64,000 nucleotides of DNA from Necropsobacter rosorum (GTDB taxonomy: Bacteria; Pseudomonadota; Gammaproteobacteria; Enterobacterales; Pasteurellaceae), in the NCBI GenBank assembly GCA_000751835.1, contig CCMQ01000008.1:264290-328289 (forward strand). The letters run 5' to 3'. The notes beneath the pieces were generated by a model. That model saw nothing but the letters and a program-made list of their open reading frames with translations. It made no database searches and was not told the DNA's origin. This document shows positions 1 to 13,240 of the stretch, one piece after another; positions within the stretch are counted from its first letter, which is position 1; the number at the start of each line of letters is the position of its first letter. Both the position numbers and the translations under genes were made by a program.

Positions 1-200
1 CGTTCGCCTCCTTAAAGGATATGACCGACTGGTGCCGGCATCTGCCGGCCGAAGAGGGGATGTTTTATGCCTTAAAAGGCATTTATCAGCCTGATGAAGT
101 GCAGCAACTGGCACAAACGTTCCGTGTCAATCAAGTGATAAAGTTGAAAATTCCTGATTTAATTGGAGAGAGAAATTTAATTTTGTTAAGTTCAGGTTAA
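1..200 (+). CDS. rsmG: 16S rRNA (guanine-527-N7) methyltransferase, C-terminal part
   Basis: The window opens inside a gene whose last 66 codons read in frame from base 3 to a TAA at 198-200. The visible tail, with IKLKIPDLIGERNLILL near the end, matches the C-terminus of RsmG (GidB), which methylates N7 of G527 in 16S rRNA using S-adenosylmethionine. The catalytic SAM-binding part lies outside the window. RsmG is commonly encoded just upstream of the atp operon in gamma-proteobacteria, which supports the call. Confidence 0.85.
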   Translation, partial: FASLKDMTDWCRHLPAEEGMFYALKGIYQPDEVQQLAQTFRVNQVIKLKIPDLIGERNLILLSSG

Positions 201-271
201 GTTTTTGTTTTGTTTGTTTTTATTTTTTTATAAAAATGTGATGAATTTAACGCTTTTTATGTAGTTTTAAG

Positions 272-299
272 TTGAACGCAGGTAAAACTAGCGTATAAT
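272..299 (+). promoter_or_regulatory. Putative sigma-70 promoter of the atp operon
   Basis: A TTGAAC box at 272-277 and a perfect TATAAT at 294-299 are separated by 16 bases, about 57 bases before the atpI start. The 156-base gap between rsmG and atpI is very T-rich and holds nothing else I recognise. The assignment is by consensus match only. Confidence 0.6.
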
Positions 300-356
300 T
301 AACGAGATTTTTTTTGATTAAATTGAGTCTATTTTCAGGCAAAGACAATAATCGTA

Positions 357-1552
<1,196 letters not shown>

Positions 1553-1602
1553 GACGGTCATGTAACAGTTTGCGGCCGTAAAGCGCAACAGATTGTTAAT
1601 GA

Positions 1603-1917
<315 letters not shown>

Positions 1918-1989
1918 TTGTCGGCTGTGCCGATCACGGCAAGGATTACTCGCAAAGAGTAATGATTAGACATTATTGAGGAGGGCGTT

Positions 1990-2460
1990 GTGAACTTAAA
2001 TGCAACATTAATCGGCCAGCTGATTGCGTTCGCACTGTTTGTGTGGTTCTGCATGAAGTTTGTATGGCCACCGATCATTAAAGCGATCGAGGAACGTCAG
2101 AGTTCGATTGCCAATGCCTTGGCATCGGCGGAAGCCGCTCGTAAAGAGCAGGCCGACAACAAAGTGCTGGCGGAGCAGGAAATTAATCAGGCAAAACTTC
2201 AGGCGCAGGAAATTGTGGATTTAGCCAATAAACGCCGCAATGAAATTTTAGATGAAGTGAAGACTGAAGCCGAAGCATTGAAAGCGAAGATTATTGAACA
2301 GGGACATGCGGAAATCGAATCCGAACGTAAACGCGTTCAGGAAGAATTGCGTGTCAAAGTGGCTTCGCTTGCCATTGCCGGTGCGGAGAAAATTGTGGGT
2401 CGTACGGTTGATGAAGCGGCAAACAATGACATTATTGATAAATTAGTTGCAGAACTATAA
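1990..2460 (+). CDS. atpF: F1Fo ATP synthase subunit b
   Basis: The peripheral stalk subunit (156 residues) has one N-terminal membrane helix (about 6-26) followed by a long charged, Ala/Glu/Lys-rich helix that dimerises and reaches to F1. The start codon is GTG, chosen because GAGGAGGG lies just upstream and the protein then begins [10 protein letters not shown] like other b subunits. It is followed by atpH after 13 bases. Confidence 0.96.
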   Translation: MNLNATLIGQLIAFALFVWFCMKFVWPPIIKAIEERQSSIANALASAEAARKEQADNKVLAEQEINQAKLQAQEIVDLANKRRNEILDEVKTEAEALKAKIIEQGHAEIESERKRVQEELRVKVASLAIAGAEKIVGRTVDEAANNDIIDKLVAEL

Positions 2461-2473
2461 GAAGGTTGAGCTT

Positions 2474-3022
2474 ATGTCAGAATTAACTACGATAGCTCGC
2501 CCTTATGCAAAAGCGGCATTTGATTTTGCGGCGGAGCAGTCCGTCACTGATAAAAGTGCGGTTGAAAAATGGACTGAAATGTTAAATTTTGCCGCGCAGG
2601 TGTCGGAAGATGATGCCATGCAGGATTTGCTGACCAGTTCATTATCGGCAAAAAAACTGGCCGATATTGTCATTTCGATTTGCGGCGACCAACTTGATCA
2701 ATATGGGCAAAATCTTATTCGGTTAATGGCTGAAAATAAGCGTTTAACGGTACTTCCCGCTGTGTTTGAAGAATTTCAGCATTATGTGAAGGAACATCAG
2801 GCTAAAGCGGAAGTGGATGTGGTGTCGGCGCAGCCGTTAAGTGCAGCACAGCAACAGAAAATCGCCGACGCAATGGAAAAAAGACTTGCCCGTAAAGTTA
2901 AATTAAATTGCAGCGTAGATAGCACGTTAATTGCAGGTGCTGTTATCCGTACAGATGATTTTGTAATCGACGGTAGTAGTCGCGGACAACTGACCCGTCT
3001 TGCAAATGAGTTGCAATTATAA
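2474..3022 (+). CDS. atpH: F1Fo ATP synthase subunit delta
   Basis: Delta (182 residues) binds the top of F1 and joins it to the b-subunit stalk. The N-terminal helical domain begins [19 protein letters not shown], typical of the family. An in-frame ATG 27 bases upstream would add nine residues not found in the family and would overlap atpF, so the internal ATG after GAAGG is chosen. A USS copy at 2554-2562 lies inside the coding sequence without breaking the frame. Confidence 0.95.
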   Translation: MSELTTIARPYAKAAFDFAAEQSVTDKSAVEKWTEMLNFAAQVSEDDAMQDLLTSSLSAKKLADIVISICGDQLDQYGQNLIRLMAENKRLTVLPAVFEEFQHYVKEHQAKAEVDVVSAQPLSAAQQQKIADAMEKRLARKVKLNCSVDSTLIAGAVIRTDDFVIDGSSRGQLTRLANELQL

Positions 3023-3034
3023 GAGGAATAAAAG

Positions 3035-4579
3035 ATGCAACTAAATTCGACTGAAATTAGTGAATTGATTAAAAAACGTATTGCCCAGTTTGACGTGGTC
3101 AGCGAAGCGCGTAATACGGGAACCATTGTTTCCGTCAGCGACGGTATTATTCGCATCCACGGTCTAAGCGATGTGATGCAGGGCGAAATGATCGCCTTAC
3201 CGGGTAATAACCGTTATGCCATGGCGCTTAATCTGGAAAGAGATTCCGTAGGTGCGGTGGTAATGGGGCCTTATGCGGATTTAGCGGAAGGCATGGAAGT
3301 ACAGTGTACCGGCCGTATTCTTGAGGTGCCGGTCGGTCGCGGTTTGCTGGGGCGTGTGGTAAATACCTTAGGTCAGCCTATCGACGGTAAAGGCGAAATC
3401 GAAAACGATGGTTTTTCGCCGGTTGAAGTTATTGCGCCGGGCGTAATTGATCGTCAATCCGTTGATCAGCCGGTACAGACCGGTTATAAAGCGGTTGACT
3501 CCATGGTACCGATTGGCCGCGGTCAGCGTGAGTTGATTATCGGCGACCGTCAGACCGGTAAAACCGCATTGGCTATCGATGCCATTATCAACCAACGGGA
3601 TTCCGGCATTAAATGTATTTATGTGGCCATCGGTCAGAAAGCTTCGACTATCGCCAATGTGGTGCGCAAGCTGGAAGAACACGGTGCGTTAGCCAATACT
3701 ATCGTAGTGGTGGCATCGGCTTCCGAATCGGCCGCATTGCAATATCTGGCGCCATATTCCGGTTGTGCGATGGGTGAATATTTCCGTGATCGCGGCGAAG
3801 ATGCGTTGATCGTTTATGATGACCTGTCCAAACAAGCGGTGGCTTATCGCCAGATTTCCTTATTATTACGTCGTCCGCCGGGTCGTGAAGCCTATCCGGG
3901 TGACGTTTTCTACTTACACTCTCGTCTGCTGGAACGCGCTTCCCGCGTAAACGAAGACTATGTGGAACGTTTTACCGAAGGAAAAGTGAAAGGTCAGACC
4001 GGTTCGTTAACCGCCCTGCCGATTATCGAAACGCAGGCCGGTGACGTTTCCGCTTTCGTGCCGACTAACGTTATTTCCATTACCGACGGTCAGATTTTCC
4101 TGGAAACCAGCTATTTTAACTCCGGTATCCGTCCGGCGGTTAACCCGGGTATTTCGGTTTCCCGTGTGGGTGGTGCTGCGCAGACTAAAGTGGTGAAAAA
4201 ATTAGCCGGTGGTATTCGTACCGCACTTGCGCAATATCGTGAGTTGGCGGCATTTGCCCAGTTTGCTTCCGATCTGGATGATGCAACCCGTAAACAGTTA
4301 TCACACGGTCAGAAAGTTACCGAATTACTGAAACAGAAACAATACGCGCCGTTAAGCGTTGCCCAGCAGGCATTGGTATTGTTTGCGGTAGAATTCGGCT
4401 ATCTGGATAATGTGGAATTGGATCGTATCGCTTCTTTCGAATCTTCGCTGTTAGAGTATGCGAAAAACAACCATGCGGAATTTTTGGCGGAATTAACCAA
4501 AACCGGTAATTACAATGATGAAATTAAAGACACATTGAAAGGTATTTTGGATAAATTTAAAGCCAACAGTACATGGTAG
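3035..4579 (+). CDS. atpA: F1Fo ATP synthase subunit alpha
   Basis: The non-catalytic nucleotide-binding subunit of F1 (514 residues, normal length). The P-loop GDRQTGKT lies at about 170-177, and the alpha signature with the Ser/Arg region [17 protein letters not shown] near 375 supplies the arginine finger to the beta active site. It starts after AGAGGA, 12 bases past atpH, in the standard order delta-alpha-gamma-beta-epsilon. Confidence 0.98.
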   Translation: MQLNSTEISELIKKRIAQFDVVSEARNTGTIVSVSDGIIRIHGLSDVMQGEMIALPGNNRYAMALNLERDSVGAVVMGPYADLAEGMEVQCTGRILEVPVGRGLLGRVVNTLGQPIDGKGEIENDGFSPVEVIAPGVIDRQSVDQPVQTGYKAVDSMVPIGRGQRELIIGDRQTGKTALAIDAIINQRDSGIKCIYVAIGQKASTIANVVRKLEEHGALANTIVVVASASESAALQYLAPYSGCAMGEYFRDRGEDALIVYDDLSKQAVAYRQISLLLRRPPGREAYPGDVFYLHSRLLERASRVNEDYVERFTEGKVKGQTGSLTALPIIETQAGDVSAFVPTNVISITDGQIFLETSYFNSGIRPAVNPGISVSRVGGAAQTKVVKKLAGGIRTALAQYRELAAFAQFASDLDDATRKQLSHGQKVTELLKQKQYAPLSVAQQALVLFAVEFGYLDNVELDRIASFESSLLEYAKNNHAEFLAELTKTGNYNDEIKDTLKGILDKFKANSTW

Positions 4580-4602
4580 TCAGAAATTAACGGAGAAACG
4601 AA

Positions 4603-6866
<2,264 letters not shown>

Positions 6867-6908
6867 TCACTTCAAGCCTGATTAACAGAACACTTGAAGG
6901 AGAATAAA

Positions 6909-7337
6909 ATGGCAACATTTAAATTAACAGTCGTAAGTGCGGAACAGAATATTTTCAGCGGTGACGTGCGAAGTATTCAGGCAACCGGGAGCGAAGGTGA
7001 ACTGGGTATTTTACCGGGGCATACGCCGTTGCTTACCGCGATTAAACCGGGTATTGTAAAACTCACGCTGGAAAACGGCAGTGAGGATGTGATTTACGTT
7101 TCCGGCGGTTTTTTAGAAGTTCAACCGAATGTGGTGACGGTGCTTGCCGATGTCGCAATTCGCGGTAAAGAGCTGGACGGTGATCGTATTCGGGAAGCTA
7201 AACGCCGGGCCGAGCAAAATATCGTATCCGGTGCGAAAGATGCCAATTATGAATTACTGGCATCCAAACTTTCCAAAGAACTGGCGAAACTGCGCGCTTA
7301 CGAATTAACGGAAAAATTAGTAAAAAATAAACGCTGA
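6909..7337 (+). CDS. atpC: F1Fo ATP synthase subunit epsilon
   Basis: Epsilon (142 residues) links gamma to the c-ring and can inhibit ATP hydrolysis. The N-terminal beta-sandwich domain contains [16 protein letters not shown], and the C-terminal part is the two-helix hairpin. An ATG 15 bases upstream is in frame, but the start with GAAGGAG at proper spacing gives [13 protein letters not shown], the family N-terminus. It is the last gene of the operon and is followed at once by a terminator. Confidence 0.96.
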   Translation: MATFKLTVVSAEQNIFSGDVRSIQATGSEGELGILPGHTPLLTAIKPGIVKLTLENGSEDVIYVSGGFLEVQPNVVTVLADVAIRGKELDGDRIREAKRRAEQNIVSGAKDANYELLASKLSKELAKLRAYELTEKLVKNKR

Positions 7338-7356
7338 TTTGACCGCACTTTTAACT

Positions 7357-7382
7357 AAAACCACCTTCGGGTGGTTTTTTGT
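7357..7382 (+). terminator. Rho-independent terminator of the atp operon
   Basis: An inverted repeat AAACCACC-TTCG-GGTGGTTT with a stable tetraloop is followed by a T-run, about 20 bases after the atpC stop. A USS copy (7342-7350) sits just before it. Confidence 0.9.
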
Positions 7383-7434
7383 TTGCGCTTATGCTTTAAT
7401 TTTGCATATTATAAAATTATCAGCCGAGGGAGTT

Positions 7435-8220
7435 ATGAGCACATATAAAGCCGTCTTCAGCGATATGGACGGCACACTGTTAAACAGCCGACACCAGATC
7501 AGCCCCGCAACTTTTGCCGCAATCCGCCGCATTATTCGCCGGGGCGTTGCTTTTATTCCCGTCTCGGCGCGCCCGCCTTATGCGATCACCCCTTACACTC
7601 AACAGCTGCAAACCCGGCAGGCGATTATTTGCTACAGCGGCGCATTAATTCTAGATAATGATTTGCATCCCTTGTATTCGGTAAGTTTGCAGGCTCAGGA
7701 TTTGCCGGCATTAGAGAAAGATTTGACCAATTTTCCTCATTTATCGGTCAGTTATTATGCCGGACTGGATTGGTTTACCGATAATTCCCAAAGTGATTGG
7801 ATTAAACAGGAAGCGGAGATTACCGGTTTAACGGCAAAAAGCAAACCGAATCATTTACCTGCGGTGCATAAAATACTGGTAATGGGCGAGGGGGCTGAAA
7901 TTGCGCGGCTGGAAAAACAGCTACAGCACCGGTTTCCGCAGCTGTCGGTGCATCGTTCTAAAGGCGAATATCTGGAAATAATGCATAAAGCCGCCAGCAA
8001 AGCGAAAGCCATTCGGTTTATGGAAACGTACCTCAATATTTCGGCACGGGATGTGATTGCGTTCGGAGATAATTTTAATGATCTGGATATGCTGCAATAT
8101 GCCGGATTCAGCGTTGCGATGGGGAATGCGCCGGATGCCATTAAGCAAGCGGCCAAGTTGGTGACGGCCGGCAATGATGACGACGGTATCGCCTTGGTGC
8201 TGAACCGCCTTTTTACTTAA
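7435..8220 (+). CDS. Cof-type HAD-IIB sugar-phosphate phosphatase
   Basis: A 261-residue haloacid-dehalogenase superfamily hydrolase. Motif I is DMDGTLLNS near residue 10 (two catalytic aspartates), and motif IV is AFGDNFNDLDML near 205, with the cap domain in between as in the YidA/Cof subfamily. These enzymes remove phosphate from sugar phosphates or flavin/pyridoxal phosphates, and the exact substrate cannot be read from sequence. The start is the ATG after GAGGGAG. An in-frame extension upstream would run back into the atp terminator and is rejected. It stands alone and converges with gpt. Confidence 0.88.
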   Translation: MSTYKAVFSDMDGTLLNSRHQISPATFAAIRRIIRRGVAFIPVSARPPYAITPYTQQLQTRQAIICYSGALILDNDLHPLYSVSLQAQDLPALEKDLTNFPHLSVSYYAGLDWFTDNSQSDWIKQEAEITGLTAKSKPNHLPAVHKILVMGEGAEIARLEKQLQHRFPQLSVHRSKGEYLEIMHKAASKAKAIRFMETYLNISARDVIAFGDNFNDLDMLQYAGFSVAMGNAPDAIKQAAKLVTAGNDDDGIALVLNRLFT

Positions 8221-8227
8221 AACGTCA

Positions 8228-8260
8228 CGGTGAAAACGTTCGTTATTTTCACCGCACTTT
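8228..8260 (+). terminator. USS-associated hairpin after the HAD gene
   Basis: CGGTGAAAA at 8228-8236 and TTTTCACCG at 8246-8254 form a 9-base stem directly downstream of the HAD stop. The right arm leads into a USS (8251-8259). The T-run is short, so termination efficiency is uncertain. Confidence 0.5.
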
Positions 8261-8287
8261 ATTACTCAATTACACTTATCCGCAATA

Positions 8288-8313
8288 CAAAAAGCGCCGA
8301 TCATAACGGCGCT
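8288..8313 (-). terminator. Rho-independent terminator of gpt
   Basis: On the minus strand the stem AGCGCCG-TTATGAT-CGGCGCT is followed by TTTTTG, 19 bases beyond the gpt stop. Confidence 0.8.
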
Positions 8314-8331
8314 GCGGAAAATTATGTCGAA

Positions 8332-8796
8332 TTATTTGCGCGCCAGTGGCGGTACAAAGCAAATGCCCATATCCCAAGGTTGTTCGATCCAAGTGTTTTG
8401 CGGAATATCCACGACATAATCGTCCACCAGCTGTGCGCCGGCCGGTTTGGCAAACACAGTAACAAAACGCGCGTTCGGATATAATTCCCGAATCGCGCGC
8501 GCGGTGTTGCCGGTATCGACCAAATCATCCACCACAATAAAGCCTTCGCCGCCGTTTTCCACTTGAGCGGCGTGCAATACGTTCAGTTCGCCCTGTTTAT
8601 TGTGATCATAGCTGGAAATGCAAACGGTTTCCACATGGCGGATATTCAGTTCACGGGCAATCACCGCCGCCGGAAACAAACCGCCGCGGCTGACGGCAAT
8701 CACACCTTTCCATTGTGCGGCAGGCAGTAAACGTTCTGATAATTTGCGGGCATGCATTTGGAACATATCCCAGGTCACAACATATTTTTCGCTCAT
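8332..8796 (-). CDS. gpt: Xanthine-guanine phosphoribosyltransferase
   Basis: A 154-residue purine-salvage enzyme that transfers a phosphoribosyl group from PRPP to guanine, xanthine or hypoxanthine. The PRPP-binding motif is [14 protein letters not shown] (about 84-97), and the basic-residue loop is [10 protein letters not shown] near 35-44. Length and motifs match Gpt of enteric bacteria and Haemophilus. It is monocistronic, divergent from pepD and convergent with the HAD gene. Confidence 0.95.
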   Translation of the reverse strand: MSEKYVVTWDMFQMHARKLSERLLPAAQWKGVIAVSRGGLFPAAVIARELNIRHVETVCISSYDHNKQGELNVLHAAQVENGGEGFIVVDDLVDTGNTARAIRELYPNARFVTVFAKPAGAQLVDDYVVDIPQNTWIEQPWDMGICFVPPLARK

Positions 8797-8922
8797 AATT
8801 CACCTTGACTTATCATGGAGGGCAAAACATTACCCAAGAAATAAAATTGCGTTAGCATAACCCGAAACAGGTTTTTATGCTATTATTTTGCATAAATTTT
8901 TTCGTTTCGGAGGAAAACAGAG

Positions 8923-10383
8923 ATGTCAGAGATTCAACAATTACAACCGCACTTATTATGGCAATGGTTTGATCGGATTTGCGCCGTGCCGCATCCTTCT
9001 TACCATGAAGATCAATTAGCCGACATGATTCTCAATTGGGCGAAAAGCAAGGGATTGTTTGCCGAACGCGACGAGGTCGGTAATCTGCTGATCCGTAAAC
9101 CGGCGACCGCGGGCATGCAAACGCGCAAACCGGTAGTATTGCAAGCGCATCTGGACATGGTACCGCAGGCTAATGAAGGCACCCAGCATGATTTTACCGT
9201 CGATCCGATCAAACCTTACATTGACGGTGATTGGGTCACGGCGCAAGGCACTACGCTGGGCGCCGATAACGGTATCGGTATGGCGTCGGCGCTGGCGGTG
9301 CTGGACAGCGACGATATCGCTCATCCGGATTTGGAAGTGCTGCTGACCATGACGGAAGAGCGCGGCATGGAAGGGGCGCTCGGATTACGTCCCGGCTGGC
9401 TGCGGTCCGACATTTTAATCAATACCGATACCGAAGAAAACGGCGAAATTTATGTAGGTTGCGCCGGCGGCGAAAACGCCAATATCCGGCTGCCGGTGGA
9501 ATGGGAAAGTAATACCTATACCCAATCGTATCAGCTCAGCTTAAAAGGGTTGCGCGGCGGCCATTCCGGTTGCGATATCCACACCGGCCGGGCGAATGCG
9601 ATTAAATTGCTGGCGCGTTTTCTGGCACAATTCAGCCAAAATCAACCGCACTTTGCCTTCAGCCTCGGCAATATTCGCGGCGGTTCCATCCGCAACGCGA
9701 TTCCGCGCGAGGCCTTCGCCACACTGGTATTTAACGATGATGCGGCAATACTGAAAAGTGCGGTGGAAAATTTCGCCGTTTTAGTCAAAAATGAACTGGC
9801 GCAGGCAGAACCGAATCTGGCTTTCAGCATAGAGGCAGCGGATAACCCGTCGCAGGTGTTTTCCCGCCCAACGGCACAGCGTGCGATTAACCTGCTGAAT
9901 TTGCTGCCGAACGGGGTAATTCGCAACAGCGATGTGATTGCAGGCGTGGTGGAAACCTCACTTAGCGCCGGCGTATTAAGCACCGAAGAAGACAGCATCA
10001 ATATCACGATTTTAACCCGTTCGCTGATTGAAAGCGGCAAAGCCTATGTGGCGGGGTTATTGCGTTCTCTGGCCGATTTAACCGGCGCCTCGGTGGCTTT
10101 TTCCGGCGATTATCCGGGCTGGGAGCCGCAAAGCCAAAGCGAAATATTGAATCTGACCCGCAAACATTATGCCGAAATTTTAGGCCATGAACCGGAAATT
10201 AAGGTGATTCACGCGGGATTGGAATGCGGATTATTAAAGAAAATTTATCCGGCTATGGACATGGTTTCTATCGGGCCGACGATTGTCAACGCCCATTCGC
10301 CGGATGAGAAAGTGCATATTCCGGCGGTTCAGACTTATTGGCGGTTATTAACCGCACTGTTGGCAAACATTGCGCCGAAATAA
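8923..10383 (+). CDS. pepD: Aminoacyl-histidine dipeptidase (peptidase D, M20 family)
   Basis: A 486-residue cytosolic zinc dipeptidase that cleaves Xaa-His dipeptides and other unblocked dipeptides. M20-type metal-ligand motifs are visible: QAHLDMVPQ near 78-86, GADNGIGMA near 112, TEERGMEGA with the catalytic glutamate near 143-151, and a C-terminal HSPDEKVHI. The start follows CGGAGGA. Two USS copies (9645-9653 and 9756-9764) lie inside the gene and keep the frame. Confidence 0.95.
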   Translation: MSEIQQLQPHLLWQWFDRICAVPHPSYHEDQLADMILNWAKSKGLFAERDEVGNLLIRKPATAGMQTRKPVVLQAHLDMVPQANEGTQHDFTVDPIKPYIDGDWVTAQGTTLGADNGIGMASALAVLDSDDIAHPDLEVLLTMTEERGMEGALGLRPGWLRSDILINTDTEENGEIYVGCAGGENANIRLPVEWESNTYTQSYQLSLKGLRGGHSGCDIHTGRANAIKLLARFLAQFSQNQPHFAFSLGNIRGGSIRNAIPREAFATLVFNDDAAILKSAVENFAVLVKNELAQAEPNLAFSIEAADNPSQVFSRPTAQRAINLLNLLPNGVIRNSDVIAGVVETSLSAGVLSTEEDSINITILTRSLIESGKAYVAGLLRSLADLTGASVAFSGDYPGWEPQSQSEILNLTRKHYAEILGHEPEIKVIHAGLECGLLKKIYPAMDMVSIGPTIVNAHSPDEKVHIPAVQTYWRLLTALLANIAPK

Positions 10384-10388
10384 TGGTA

Positions 10389-10411
10389 CGGGAGCTAATG
10401 CTCCCGGTTTT
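10389..10411 (+). terminator. Terminator of pepD, overlapping the end of the PACE gene
   Basis: CGGGAGC-TAAT-GCTCCCG followed by GTTTTG directly downstream of pepD. The hairpin covers the stop codon and last codons of the convergent gene on the other strand. Confidence 0.7.
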
Positions 10412-10826
10412 GCCGCAGTTTATTGATCACCATCACTCTGGCGTTATCGTAACACCAGTTGAAAATAAAGGTATAAACCAGAATCAGCAGGGTCAGCCCC
10501 ACATCCATCATAAAGGCGGTGAGCCAGTCCACCTCGAGAACATAAGCCACCATCGGAATGGTGAAAATCAGCAAACCGCCTTCAAACAACAGCGAATGTA
10601 CGCAGCGCGTCAGTACGGAACGCTTTTCCCGGGCGCCGGTGACGAATAAATCGAACACCCAGTTAAAGATAACATTCCATACTACGGCGATTACGGAAAT
10701 TAGCACCACCACTAGCGTTAGACCGTCAGTTTGGTGATCGGTCACCAGTTTAAGCGCCAGTATGGAAATGACGATTGCCAGCAGCTCAAATAGCACGGCA
10801 TGAAAAAGGCGTTCTGTTGCGCTCAT
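10395..10826 (-). CDS. PACE-family (BTP domain) multidrug efflux transporter
   Basis: A 143-residue four-helix inner-membrane protein made of two tandem bacterial transmembrane pair domains. The N-terminus TERLFHAVLFELLAI carries the conserved membrane-embedded glutamate (Glu14, equivalent to Glu15 of AceI) known to couple transport to protons. The WNVIFNWVFD and TFIFNWCYDNAR motifs mark the ends of the two repeats. Characterised relatives export biocides such as chlorhexidine and, physiologically, short-chain diamines. The substrate here is unknown. It converges with pepD and has its own upstream gap with a USS (10855-10863). Confidence 0.88.
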   Translation of the reverse strand: MSATERLFHAVLFELLAIVISILALKLVTDHQTDGLTLVVVLISVIAVVWNVIFNWVFDLFVTGAREKRSVLTRCVHSLLFEGGLLIFTIPMVAYVLEVDWLTAFMMDVGLTLLILVYTFIFNWCYDNARVMVINKLRQNREH

Positions 10827-10922
10827 TGCGGTTAAGTGCTTCCTGTGTAGATAAAAGTGCGGTGAAAATATTAAATGTTTTTTAAAAGGGCGAGTATAGC
10901 ACTAAAAAACGGACAGCATAAC

Positions 10923-10944
10923 CCTGCCCGGTGTGAGCGGGCAG
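10923..10944 (-). terminator. GC-rich hairpin after the aldo/keto reductase
   Basis: CCTGCCCG and CGGGCAGG form a strong stem with a short loop, 15 bases beyond the stop of the minus-strand reductase gene. No clear T-run follows, so it may be a weak or Rho-assisted terminator. Confidence 0.45.
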
Positions 10945-10958
10945 GCAAGTGACGACAA

Positions 10959-11861
10959 TTAAGGAATATCATGCCCCTGCGAGGCGACATACACCTTAAT
11001 CCATTCCTCTTGGCTGAACGAAATATTAAGCGCATCGGCCGCATTTTTTACCCGTTCGATATTACCCGAACCGATAATCGGCATAATGTTTGCCGGATGC
11101 GCCAGTAACCAGGCGTAAGCCAGCGTATCCAGCCGCCGTTCGCCTTTCGATTCGCCGATTTCCAGCAAAGCCTGCGCTGTTTTTTGGCTTCGTTGATCCG
11201 GTCTGGTGATTAATTTCCCGCCAGCAAGGGGCGACCACGCCATCGGTTTGATGCGTTTTTCCAGTAAAAAATCCAGAATACCGTCATCAAAAGGCGTCAG
11301 ATGCAGCGCGGATATTTCGATTTGGTTAGTGATCAAAGGTTGGCTGAGGTAAGATTGCAGCATGGAAAATTTTGCCGCGCTATAATTGGATACGCCGAAA
11401 TAGCGTACTTTTCCTTCCTTGTGCAACTGTTCAAAGGCGCGCGCAATCTGTTGCGGATCGGCGCAAGGCGACAAACGGTGAATCAGCAGGACATCGATAT
11501 AGTCGCATTGCAGTTTTTGAATGGAACGCTCCGCCGACCAGACGATATGCTGATAACTGTTATCATAATAATGGCTGCGGATGTTCTGCAATTCGTCATT
11601 CGGATATAAAATACCGCACTTGGTGACCAGCGTCAGCTTGTCGCGCAGGGTTTTATCCAATGCCAGCGCCCGCCCGAATTCGCCTTCGGTTTTAAAGCCG
11701 TCGTAACAGGCGGCGTGATCCAGCGTATCAATACCCAACTCCAGCCCTTGTTTAACAAAAGTCAGTAATTGCTGTGGTGTTTTTTGCCAGTTTTTCAGCC
11801 GCCAGAAGCCCTGAATCAGGCGGCTGAAGCGCAAGCCGCTCTCCAGTTGAAGATATTGCAT
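10959..11861 (-). CDS. Aldo/keto reductase, YdhF-like
   Basis: A 300-residue TIM-barrel NADPH-dependent oxidoreductase. The catalytic tetrad is recognisable: Asp in GIDTLDHAACYDG (about 44-56) with its Tyr, Lys in VTKCGI near 80, and His in DVLLIHRLSP near 127. The closest family I recognise is YdhF of E. coli. The physiological substrate of that group is not established. It lies just downstream of the oad operon on the same strand, but a strong terminator separates them. Confidence 0.88.
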   Translation of the reverse strand: MQYLQLESGLRFSRLIQGFWRLKNWQKTPQQLLTFVKQGLELGIDTLDHAACYDGFKTEGEFGRALALDKTLRDKLTLVTKCGILYPNDELQNIRSHYYDNSYQHIVWSAERSIQKLQCDYIDVLLIHRLSPCADPQQIARAFEQLHKEGKVRYFGVSNYSAAKFSMLQSYLSQPLITNQIEISALHLTPFDDGILDFLLEKRIKPMAWSPLAGGKLITRPDQRSQKTAQALLEIGESKGERRLDTLAYAWLLAHPANIMPIIGSGNIERVKNAADALNISFSQEEWIKVYVASQGHDIP

Positions 11862-11872
11862 TGATTTCTCCC

Positions 11873-11911
11873 ATAAAAATACCTTGTTATGTTGGTGTCA
11901 TAACAAGGTAT
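11873..11911 (-). terminator. Terminator of the oadGAB operon
   Basis: A perfect 13-base inverted repeat (ATACCTTGTTATG at 11879-11891 and its complement at 11899-11911) has a 7-base loop and is followed on the minus strand by a TATTTTTAT run. It separates oadB from the reductase gene. Confidence 0.88.
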
Positions 11912-11925
11912 CCGGTTTTTAACGA

Positions 11926-13230
11926 TTACATGATCACCGAAACGTATTTCAGCATCACCCCGGCGGCAATGGCAGAACCGATAACGCCAGCGACGTTCGG
12001 CCCCATGGCGTGCATCAGCAGGAAGTTTTGGTGATCGGCTTCCAAACCGACTTTATTGGCAACGCGCGCCGCCATTGGTACGGCAGATACGCCCGCCGCG
12101 CCGATAAGCGGGTTGATTTTGTTTTTACTGAAGCGGTTCATTAATTTCGCCATTAACACCCCGCCGGCAGTACCGATGCCGAAGGCAATAACGCCGAGCA
12201 CTAAAATACCCAGTGTCTGCGGTTGTAGGAATTTATCCGCCACCAGTTTCGCCCCCACCGATAAGCCGAGGAAAATGGTGACGATATTGATCAGAGCGTT
12301 TTGCGCCGTATCGTTTAACCGTTCCACTACGCCGCTGACGCGCATCAGATTACCGAAACAGAACATCCCCAATAACGGTGCCGCATCCGGCAGCAACAGG
12401 GCGACCAGCACAAGCAATACGATCGGGAACAGGATTTTTTCGTGTTTGCCGACATTGCGCAATTGTACCATGCGGATTTTACGCTCCTGCTGTGTGGTCA
12501 GCGCTTTCATAATCGGCGGCTGAATTAACGGTACCAGCGCCATATAAGAATAGGCCGCCACCGCAATCGCACCGAGTAATTCCGGCGCCAGTTTGCTGGC
12601 CAGATAAATCGCCGTCGGGCCGTCGGCTCCGCCGATAATCCCGATGGCTGCGGCCTGCGGCAGGGTAAAATCAATAACGCCCAGCCAGTTAAGCCCCAAC
12701 GCTCCCAATACGGTGGCGAAAATACCGAACTGCGCCGCCGCACCGAGCAGCAGCGTACGCGGATTCGCCAGCAGCGGGCCGAAGTCGGTCATTGCGCCGA
12801 CACCCATAAAAATAACCAGCGGCGCCACCCCATAGCCGATCGCCACTTTATAAAACAGTGCCAATACGCCTGCGCTGTAGCCCATATCGCCGGCGATGGC
12901 TTCCAGTTCATTCACGGTGGAAGGCAGGGCGCTGTTAAGTGCGGTCTTAATTGCCGCCGGATCCGCTGCGCTATTCAGCTTCGCCGCGACGATCGCCAGT
13001 TGTTCCGTTGTTCCGCCGTGCAGCAGGTTATCCAGTGCGGTCATTGCCATACCCGCTTCCGGAATATTGGACAATAAACCGCCGAAACCGATGGGTAATA
13101 ACAGCAACGGTTCGAATTTGCGTGCAATAGCCAGCCATAACAGCAGCAGACTGACGACAATCATCACGGCTTGTCCCCATTCCATGTGCATGATGCCCAT
13201 ACCGCGTATCAATGCTAAAATACTTTCCAT
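11926..13230 (-). CDS. oadB: Oxaloacetate decarboxylase, sodium-pumping beta subunit
   Basis: The integral-membrane subunit (434 residues, many helices) that decarboxylates carboxybiotin and exports sodium ions. The signature [17 protein letters not shown] is present, and its aspartate is residue 203, the position shown to be essential in the Klebsiella enzyme. The second conserved segment, FPIVLLVL to GNLMRVSGV, follows. It is last in the oadG-oadA-oadB operon, 10 bases after oadA. Confidence 0.96.
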   Translation of the reverse strand: MESILALIRGMGIMHMEWGQAVMIVVSLLLLWLAIARKFEPLLLLPIGFGGLLSNIPEAGMAMTALDNLLHGGTTEQLAIVAAKLNSAADPAAIKTALNSALPSTVNELEAIAGDMGYSAGVLALFYKVAIGYGVAPLVIFMGVGAMTDFGPLLANPRTLLLGAAAQFGIFATVLGALGLNWLGVIDFTLPQAAAIGIIGGADGPTAIYLASKLAPELLGAIAVAAYSYMALVPLIQPPIMKALTTQQERKIRMVQLRNVGKHEKILFPIVLLVLVALLLPDAAPLLGMFCFGNLMRVSGVVERLNDTAQNALINIVTIFLGLSVGAKLVADKFLQPQTLGILVLGVIAFGIGTAGGVLMAKLMNRFSKNKINPLIGAAGVSAVPMAARVANKVGLEADHQNFLLMHAMGPNVAGVIGSAIAAGVMLKYVSVIM

Positions 13231-13240
13231 GGTTTACCGC

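Noticed and set aside
7339..7434. N-terminal extension of the HAD phosphatase by 32 residues
   Set aside because: It would be read through the atp terminator hairpin; the ATG with GAGGGAG fits the family N-terminus.
8230..8484. Plus-strand open frame overlapping the gpt terminator and 3' end
   Set aside because: It runs across two hairpins and the antisense of gpt; no ribosome-binding site.
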